Below, piece by piece: positions 59,374-64,000 of a stretch of DNA of 64,000 bases. Under the pieces are notes generated by a model that saw nothing but the letters and a program-made list of their open reading frames with translations, ran no database searches and was not told the origin of the DNA. Both the position numbers and the translations under genes were made by a program. Numbering within the stretch: the stretch's first letter is position 1; every line of letters begins with the position of its first letter. The DNA comes from Streptomyces sp. TSRI0107 (GTDB lineage: Bacteria > Actinomycetota > Actinomycetes > Streptomycetales > Streptomycetaceae): positions 666,708 through 730,707 of the forward strand of contig NZ_LIVZ01000007.1 of the NCBI RefSeq assembly GCF_001905845.1. Direction: 5' to 3'.

Positions 59374-59563
59374 CTAGGCCCTGTCGTTTGGATCATCCCG
59401 GCGTCGCAGGGTCTGGCACGCACATCTGCCGCGTTGTCGTCAGTCGCCGACGCGCCGCGTCGACTCCCTCCTCCGCCTTGCAGCTGCACGCACCAGACCC
59501 CGCTCGACTCGGCCAGGACGCACCGTCCCTCACAGCCGGGCTGATCCAAACGACAGAGCCTAG
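59374..59563. mobile_element. MITE-like element, copy 2 (190 bp)
   Basis: Nearly perfect terminal inverted repeats: CTAGGCCCTGTCGTTTGGAT on the left against CTAGGCTCTGTCGTTTGGAT (reverse complement of the right end), both continuing CAxCCCGGC. CTAG is at both ends. The interior is non-coding and homologous, in reverse, to copy 1 (TCCCTCCTCCGCCTTGC at 59465-59481; CCGCGTTGTCGTC at 59429-59441). The right CTAG supplies the stop codon of the FUSC gene. Confidence 0.85.
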
Positions 59564-61425
59564 ACGGCCAACGGGAGACGTGCCGCCCGTAGCCCGCCGC
59601 GCTCCGCGGCGAGGACGCCCAGCACCCCGAGCGCGTCGGTCTCCGCGGCCTCGGCGAGGAGGCGGTCGAGCCGGCCGATGTGCCGGGGCGTGAGCCGCCC
59701 GGTGTCGTCGAGGTGCACGGCACACGCGGTGGTCGTGTCCACGAGCCGTTCGAGGACGGCTACGACCTTGTCCGCGCCTCGCGTGTGCCGGGCCAGCGCG
59801 GGCAGTTCCGCCGCGGCCACGGCGATGGCCGTACGGGCCTCGGCGAGCGCGCGGTAGGCCTCTCGGCGCAGCACCCACCGCGCGGGGCGGTCGTCGGACC
59901 CGCCGAGCACGTGCGCGAGATAGGCGTGCGCGGCCCCGCCCGCCACCGCCAGCCGGGCCCGCACCGTGCCGCCCCGCTCCCCCGGCATCGGCAGATGCCC
60001 GACGATCAGTACGATCGCGCAGGCCAGCAGCGTCTCACCGATCCGGCTCGCGGAGGCCTGCGGCTCCCCGCCGACCATCACCAGGGCGAGCACCAGCACC
60101 GTCACTACGGCGGTCTGCGCGGCGAAGTGCCGGGTGGCGACCGGGATCAAAGCCCCGCTGACCGCGACGACCGCCACGAGCCCCGCCGGCTGCGGCAGCA
60201 CGGCGGCGAGCCCGGCGAACACCAGCGCCCCCAGGACGGTGCCCACGGCCCGGCACAGCACCCGCGACACGAGCGGCCCCAGGTCGGGCTTGACGAGGAA
60301 GACCGCGGTGGCGGGCAGCCAGTACCAGTGGGTGTGGTGCAGCGCCTGGGCGATGGCGCCGGCGGCGCCGAAGGACAGGGCCACCCGCACCCCGTACTCC
60401 CGCCCGCCGGCCCCGAACGCGGCGCGCAGCAGCTGCCGCGCGGTCCGCCGCCGGGTGTGCAGCGCGCCGCCCTCGCCCCGGTCGAAGGCCTCCGCCGCGC
60501 GCAGCAGCGCGTCGTCCAGGGCCCGCAGGGCGGGCGCGGAGCGCGAGGGCGCGGGCAGCGGCCCGGTGTGCGTGTTGCGGCGCACGGCCGCGGCGAGCCG
60601 CCGGGGCGCCTGCGCGGCCCGCGCGGAGACCGGCTCCCCCGCCCAGGCGAGCGCCGTGGCGGCCTCGGCGAGGGGCAGCGCGGCGGCGTACTGCGCGTGC
60701 AGCCGCCGCTCGGCCGCGGACCCCGCGTAGCGGCGCAGCCGGGGCCCGGTCAGGGCGTCCTGTGCGTGATCGAGAGCGGCGGTGAGCGCGGCCCGGCGGG
60801 TCGTGGCGTGCGGGCCGCCGACGGCGTCGAGCAGGTCGGCGACGGCGTCGTACACGCCCGCCACGGCGGCCCGCTCCCCGTCGAACCGGAAGTCCCCGGC
60901 CAGCGCGCCGGGCGTCGGCACGGCCAGCCGCAGTGCCAGCAGCCATCCGGCGCCGCACAGGAACGCGAGTCCGCGCAGCCACCCCGGCTCGGGGAGCGGC
61001 ATGCCCGCCCCCACGACGCAGGCGACCAGCACCTGTGTCCCTGCCGCCGAGGCGACCGGGCCCACCGCGCTCACGCACCCGGCGAGCAGCCCCAGTGCCG
61101 TGAGCAGCACCGTCAGCGCGACGGGCCCGCCGTGCTCCCCCGCGTACGCCCCCACGACCAGCCCGGCCGCGCCTGCCGCCGCCGGAACGCCCAGCCGCCG
61201 CACCGCCGCGCGGCGGCTTCCCGGCCGGTCGTTGATCCCCGCGAGCATCGCCGCGATCGCCGCCACGACGCCGACCGAGGCCCGCCCCGCCGCCACGGAC
61301 ACCGCCAGCAGCGGCCCCGCGGCCGACACGCCGCGGACCACCGCGGCCCACGGCACGGGACCCCGCTGCGCCCGCAGCGCATGGGTGAACCAGAGGGGCA
61401 GTGCGGGTACGACACGTCGCGACAC
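59560..61425 (-). CDS. FUSC-family membrane protein
   Basis: A 621-residue protein with two blocks of about six membrane helices (residues ~20-175 and ~360-500) and two long cytosolic regions, the FUSC/AaeB-YccS layout associated with efflux of aromatic acids. The motif PATAVFLVKPDLGPLVSRVLCRAVGTVLGAL (in parts) is the FUSC signature. GTG 61425 is chosen because AGGAG lies five bases upstream. The stop TAG (59560-59562) lies inside the CTAG end of the MITE-like element, so the native 3' end may have been lost or replaced. Confidence 0.87.
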   Translation of the reverse strand: MSRRVVPALPLWFTHALRAQRGPVPWAAVVRGVSAAGPLLAVSVAAGRASVGVVAAIAAMLAGINDRPGSRRAAVRRLGVPAAAGAAGLVVGAYAGEHGGPVALTVLLTALGLLAGCVSAVGPVASAAGTQVLVACVVGAGMPLPEPGWLRGLAFLCGAGWLLALRLAVPTPGALAGDFRFDGERAAVAGVYDAVADLLDAVGGPHATTRRAALTAALDHAQDALTGPRLRRYAGSAAERRLHAQYAAALPLAEAATALAWAGEPVSARAAQAPRRLAAAVRRNTHTGPLPAPSRSAPALRALDDALLRAAEAFDRGEGGALHTRRRTARQLLRAAFGAGGREYGVRVALSFGAAGAIAQALHHTHWYWLPATAVFLVKPDLGPLVSRVLCRAVGTVLGALVFAGLAAVLPQPAGLVAVVAVSGALIPVATRHFAAQTAVVTVLVLALVMVGGEPQASASRIGETLLACAIVLIVGHLPMPGERGGTVRARLAVAGGAAHAYLAHVLGGSDDRPARWVLRREAYRALAEARTAIAVAAAELPALARHTRGADKVVAVLERLVDTTTACAVHLDDTGRLTPRHIGRLDRLLAEAAETDALGVLGVLAAERGGLRAARLPLAV

Positions 61426-61594
61426 GGGGCTCCTGTCGACACGAGGGCGGGGTGTGCCTGCGGGCGACGGCGGCCGGGCGGTGTGTACCACCCACGGTAA
61501 GTGGGGTTGTCGGCGGATATGGGACGGGCGTGTTTCGGCCGTGTGACGGTTGGCCGGGGGTGTCAGCCGGTCCGCGCGTCAGCCGGCCCGCCCG

Positions 61595-62386
61595 TCAGCC
61601 GGTCCGCTCGGCCCCCTCCGGAGCGACCCGCGCGAACAGCCGCTCGACGCGGGCGATCGCCTGGCCGAGGGCGTGCGCGTCGCGTGCCGCGAACAGTGAC
61701 GCGATGATCTCGTCCATCTCCCGCAGCCCCGCCCGTTCCAGCAGCCGCTTCTCGTTGGTCACCCACTCTCCCCTGGCCGCCAGTACGGCGTGGCTCGCCT
61801 GGGTCGCGGCGACGGCCAGGGCGCCGGCGAGTTCGGTACGGCGGTCGGCGGGAACGTGGTTGGCCTTGGCGTAGCCGAGGGTCGCGCGCGCGGTGTCGTA
61901 CCAGCGGTCGGCGGCGGAGCGGCGGAGCTCGTCCGGGTAGCGCTCGGGACGCGGCAGCGTGCCGCGCAGGGTCCGGTTGACGGCCAGTTCGGCGACGACC
62001 AGGTAGCTGGGGATGCCGGCGAGGTGGAAGAGCAGCGGCTCCACGCGGAACCTGCCCGCCTCCGCCTCCGCCAGCTCGTGCTCGATCACGTCGAGATCGC
62101 GGTAGTGCACGTCCACGCGCCGGCCGTCGATCGTCAGCCACGCGCCCCCGTTGAACACGCCGCCGCCCCAGCCGCCGATCTCCGACACCTCGCCCTCCCA
62201 GCCGAGCGCGCGCAGGTCGGCGGGGTCGAAGGAGCCTCGGTAGTAGATGCCGAGGTCCCAGTCGCTGTCCGCGCGGTGGGTGTCCTGGGCGCGGGAGCCG
62301 CCCAGGGAGACGGCTTCGACCGTGGGGAGGGCGGCGAGAGCGTCGGCGACGGTGTCGAGGAAGGCCGAGTCGGTGAGGGCGGGCAT
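61595..62386 (-). CDS. Nucleotidyltransferase-domain protein (MNT/aminoglycoside type)
   Basis: A 263-residue protein with a pol-beta-like nucleotidyltransferase domain. The catalytic signature GGSRAQDTHRADSDWDLGIY contains the GS-x9-D-x-D pattern, with the third carboxylate in WLTIDGRRVDVHYRD. The C-terminal half is helical (RWYDTARATLGYAKANHV). Members include aminoglycoside adenylyltransferases and HEPN/MNT toxin-antitoxin antitoxins; here no HEPN partner is adjacent. ATG 62386 has CCGGAG upstream. It is divergent from the 118-residue gene. Confidence 0.87.
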   Translation of the reverse strand: MPALTDSAFLDTVADALAALPTVEAVSLGGSRAQDTHRADSDWDLGIYYRGSFDPADLRALGWEGEVSEIGGWGGGVFNGGAWLTIDGRRVDVHYRDLDVIEHELAEAEAGRFRVEPLLFHLAGIPSYLVVAELAVNRTLRGTLPRPERYPDELRRSAADRWYDTARATLGYAKANHVPADRRTELAGALAVAATQASHAVLAARGEWVTNEKRLLERAGLREMDEIIASLFAARDAHALGQAIARVERLFARVAPEGAERTG

Positions 62387-62552
62387 CGGCGGCTCCGGAC
62401 GGTCGTACGGCCAGTGGGACGGGGCGGCGAGCGCATCGGGCGGCCACACGAGAAAGCCCGTGTCCGCGCGGGTCGCAGATTATGCGGGCCCGGGCCGTCC
62501 CGCACCGGTTTTTCCCCCACGTCAGCCTTCCGCCGTCACTCCGCGTCTGCGG

Positions 62553-62575
62553 TTGTCAGTGGCGCGCGCTATCAA
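62553..62575 (+). promoter_or_regulatory. Probable DNA-damage promoter before a 118-residue gene
   Basis: TTGTCAGTG (62553-62561), 8 bases, then TATCAA (62570-62575). The upstream box and spacing are perfect; the last -10 base is A instead of T, and a T follows. A leader of about 33 bases precedes ATG 62615. Confidence 0.6.
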
Positions 62576-62614
62576 TGAATCGTCACGGGGTGTGATGATT
62601 ACGGGGGAACGGCG

Positions 62615-62971
62615 ATGATGACGCAGGGCAGGGCCGGCAACAGCCGCCGGCAAGAACCGCAGCCGGTACTGACGCACTGGTCCACGGCTCGGCTGAGGGC
62701 GCGCGGCTGGACCGCCACCATGGTGCGCCAACTCCTCGGCGAACCAGACCTGCTGCGCCCGCATCCGCTCTTCCGCACCGCCCGGCAGATCCGCCTCTAT
62801 CGTGTGGAGCGGGTCCTGGAGGCCGAGCGCGGCGCCGAGTTCCGGGCCCTCGCGGCCGCCGCCGCGCGACGCGGTGCCGCGGCACGGACCGCCGCGCTGC
62901 GCAGGCGGCGGGTAAATCCGGGTGCGGGCCCGCCCTCCGGCCCAGATGATCGACTGAACCGGCCCGATTGA
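62615..62971 (+). CDS. Small basic protein, possible HTH-like domain, under a DNA-damage promoter
   Basis: A 118-residue very basic protein. Residues ~20-70 have the pattern WSTARLRARGWTATMVRQLL, then GEPDLLRPHPLFRT and IRLYRVERVLEAERGAEF. I associate this LRARGWT-LLGEPD-RLYRxxRVxxAE block with short putative DNA-binding modules found in actinobacteria, but I cannot assign a function. The C-terminus is arginine/alanine-rich (AAARRGAAARTAALRRRR). Adjacent ATG codons at 62615 and 62618 follow GGGGGAAC. The upstream promoter is of the DNA-damage type, so induction by damage is likely. Confidence 0.7.
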   Translation: MMTQGRAGNSRRQEPQPVLTHWSTARLRARGWTATMVRQLLGEPDLLRPHPLFRTARQIRLYRVERVLEAERGAEFRALAAAAARRGAAARTAALRRRRVNPGAGPPSGPDDRLNRPD

Positions 62972-63020
62972 CCCACTGATCGTCGGCCGGATGCCCGTCA
63001 TCGACAGCTCAGGAGCGCTC

Positions 63021-63434
63021 ATGATCCGGCGCGTCACCGTGCCCACCCTGTTCCCGCCCCCGACCTACTCCCACGCCTCCGTGGTCGAGGCCGGCACGAA
63101 ACTGGCGTTTCTCGCCGGGGCCGTTCCGCTCGACGCCGAGGGGAAACTGGTCGGGGAGGGCGATCCGGTCCGGCAGGCACGGCAGGTGATCGCCAATCTG
63201 GAAGAGCAACTACGCGCGGTCGGCAGCGACTTGGCACACGTCGTGGCGACCGACGTGTACGTGGTGAGCGGTGAGACCGCGGCGCTCTCCGCGGTGTGGG
63301 ATGTGGTCGAGGCGTCCGGGCTCAGCACCGGCCCGCATTCGTCGACCCTGATCGGCGTGGCCTGCCTCGGCTACACGGGACAGCTCGTGGAGATAACGGC
63401 CACCGCCGTCGTCCCCGAGGAAAGCCACCCGTGA
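63021..63434 (+). CDS. RidA/YjgF-family protein lacking the catalytic arginine
   Basis: A 137-residue RidA-fold protein (LAFLAGAVPLDAEGKLV, QVIANLEEQLRAVGSDLAHV, VATDVYVV, GQLVEITATAV). Canonical RidA has an arginine in P-A-R-S-x-V that binds the substrate carboxylate; here the region reads GPHSSTLIGVACL, with Ser in place of Arg. The Glu of LVEITATA is kept. It therefore probably has a different activity from reactive imine deamination. ATG 63021 has AGGAG five bases upstream and is preferred over 62991. Its stop overlaps the GNAT start (GTGA). Confidence 0.9.
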   Translation: MIRRVTVPTLFPPPTYSHASVVEAGTKLAFLAGAVPLDAEGKLVGEGDPVRQARQVIANLEEQLRAVGSDLAHVVATDVYVVSGETAALSAVWDVVEASGLSTGPHSSTLIGVACLGYTGQLVEITATAVVPEESHP

Positions 63435-63943
63435 CGGCGGCACCCGCGCTGCGCCGGGCGGCTCCTTCCGACGCCCGCCCCGCCGCCGACGTGTGGCTGC
63501 GGTCCTTCGCCGCCGCGCTGCCGGGCGTCGTACGCGCGCACTCGGACGACGAGGTCCGCGACTGGTTCCGGCATGTCGTCGTGCCGCGCCACGAGACCTG
63601 GGTCGCCGAGGCGGCGGACGGGACGGGGCTGGCCGGGGTCATGGTGCTGGACGAGGCGGAGCTGTCGCAGCTGTACCTCGCTCCCGACTGGCGGGGACGA
63701 GGACTCGGCGACCGGTTCGTCGCACTGGCCAAGAAGCGCCGGCCCGACGGCCTCGGCCTGTGGACCTTCCAGGTCAACACGCCCGCCCACCGGTTCTACG
63801 AGCGTCATGGCTTCGTCGCCGTCGAGTGGACGGACGGCAGCGCGAACGAGGAACGGGAACCGGACGTGCGCTACGTCTGGCGGCCGGACCAGCCGCCCGG
63901 CGGCGCCGCCCACAGCCGAACTGATCCGAACGACACGCCCTAG
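63431..63943 (+). CDS. GNAT-family acetyltransferase with MITE-derived C-terminus
   Basis: A 170-residue GCN5-related N-acetyltransferase. The acetyl-CoA-binding motif is YLAPDWRGRGLGDRFVALAK (R-x-x-G-x-G), followed by LWTFQVNTPAHRFYERHGF, the typical motif B. The GTG start overlaps the RidA-family stop. The last ~9 codons (SRTDPNDTP) and the stop TAG lie in a solo copy of the MITE terminal repeat (63911-63943), so the native C-terminus has probably been altered by insertion or excision. The substrate is unknown. Confidence 0.88.
   Translation: MTAAPALRRAAPSDARPAADVWLRSFAAALPGVVRAHSDDEVRDWFRHVVVPRHETWVAEAADGTGLAGVMVLDEAELSQLYLAPDWRGRGLGDRFVALAKKRRPDGLGLWTFQVNTPAHRFYERHGFVAVEWTDGSANEEREPDVRYVWRPDQPPGGAAHSRTDPNDTP
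63911..63943. mobile_element. Solo terminal repeat of the MITE-like family
   Basis: CACAGCCGAACTGATCCGAA followed by CGACACGCCCTAG matches the right end of copy 2 (CACAGCCGGGCTGATCCAAA, CGACAGAGCCTAG) at 28 of 33 bases. No matching left end is visible within 300 bp, so this is a solo terminal repeat or a remnant. It forms the 3' end of the GNAT gene. Confidence 0.8.
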
Positions 63944-64000
63944 CTGTATTGATCACGAGCGTTGTTGACACTCGTCAGTGCTTGATCATGGCGAAGACCT
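63944..64000. other. Right edge of the window, possible gene start
   Basis: After the solo terminal repeat the sequence is less GC-rich and contains TTGATCACGAGCG and CTTGATCATG as near repeats. ATG 63988-63990 followed by GCGAAGACC could begin a gene (MAKT...), but only 13 bases remain and there is no clear ribosome binding site. This may be the start of another mobile or accessory unit. Confidence 0.25.

Noticed and set aside
61507..61530. TTGTCGGCG that resembles the damage promoter box
   Set aside because: No TAnnnT lies 8 bases downstream, and no plus-strand gene follows.
61595..62386. HEPN/MNT toxin-antitoxin pair
   Set aside because: The nucleotidyltransferase is longer than typical MNT antitoxins and has no HEPN neighbour.

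Overview
The window is about 72% GC by eye, with strong G/C third-position bias, GTG starts and ATGA/GTGA stop-start overlaps. Gene content and order match the core chromosome of a Streptomyces: pgi, an RbpA-family gene, secG, tpiA, pgk, gap, whiA, yvcK, rapZ, uvrC, then uvrA, aroQ, terC/terD, uvrB, ogt. There are 57 supportable protein genes, one of them (56495-56674) only 59 codons. I see no rRNA, tRNA, CRISPR array or prophage.

Layout. 1-8000: central carbon metabolism (pgi; gap-pgk-tpiA-secG) with an MFS exporter and an RbpA-family protein. 8092-16368: a secreted zinc carboxypeptidase, then the overlapping operon uvrC-rapZ-yvcK-whiA, which joins excision repair to cell-wall/nucleotide-sugar control and the sporulation regulator WhiA. 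16673-22361: small regulators, a Tat-exported Rieske lipoprotein, a LacI regulator overlapping a PfkB sugar kinase, a repeat-rich 546-bp gap, an MmyB-like regulator and a YceI protein. 22439-32644: uvrA, mycothiol-linked and hydrolase enzymes, aroQ, an LD-carboxypeptidase, two transporters and TerC. 32908-43504: TerD proteins, uvrB, an MHYT protein, a glycerophosphodiesterase, ogt, the pseudouridine degradation pair and a methyltransferase. 43698-64000: CorA, CBS protein, orphan GltD, a MocR/AhpD-like divergent pair, a Streptomyces-type DUF397/XRE/ATPase set, an ABC exporter, an amidohydrolase, a FUSC protein, and a RidA-GNAT pair.

The strongest non-coding signal is a set of seven matches to the actinobacterial DNA-damage promoter TTGTCRGTG-N8-TAnnnT (the RecA-NDp/PafBC type). 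They lie in front of uvrA, uvrB, uvrC, ogt, an MFS exporter, a TerD protein and a small unknown gene. In uvrB, uvrC and ogt the -10 box ends only 7 bases before the start codon, so these mRNAs should be leaderless. The uvrC promoter would also drive whiA.

The terC leader looks like a yybP-ykoY manganese riboswitch with a visible translational switch: a perfect 10-bp pairing between the aptamer 3' strand and the ribosome binding site. Two diverged 166-190 bp MITE-like elements (47005-47170, 59374-59563) and one solo terminal repeat (63911-63943) form a mobile family with CTAG ends; two neighbouring genes use a stop codon inside the element. Several short tandem repeats and seven hairpin terminators are also listed.
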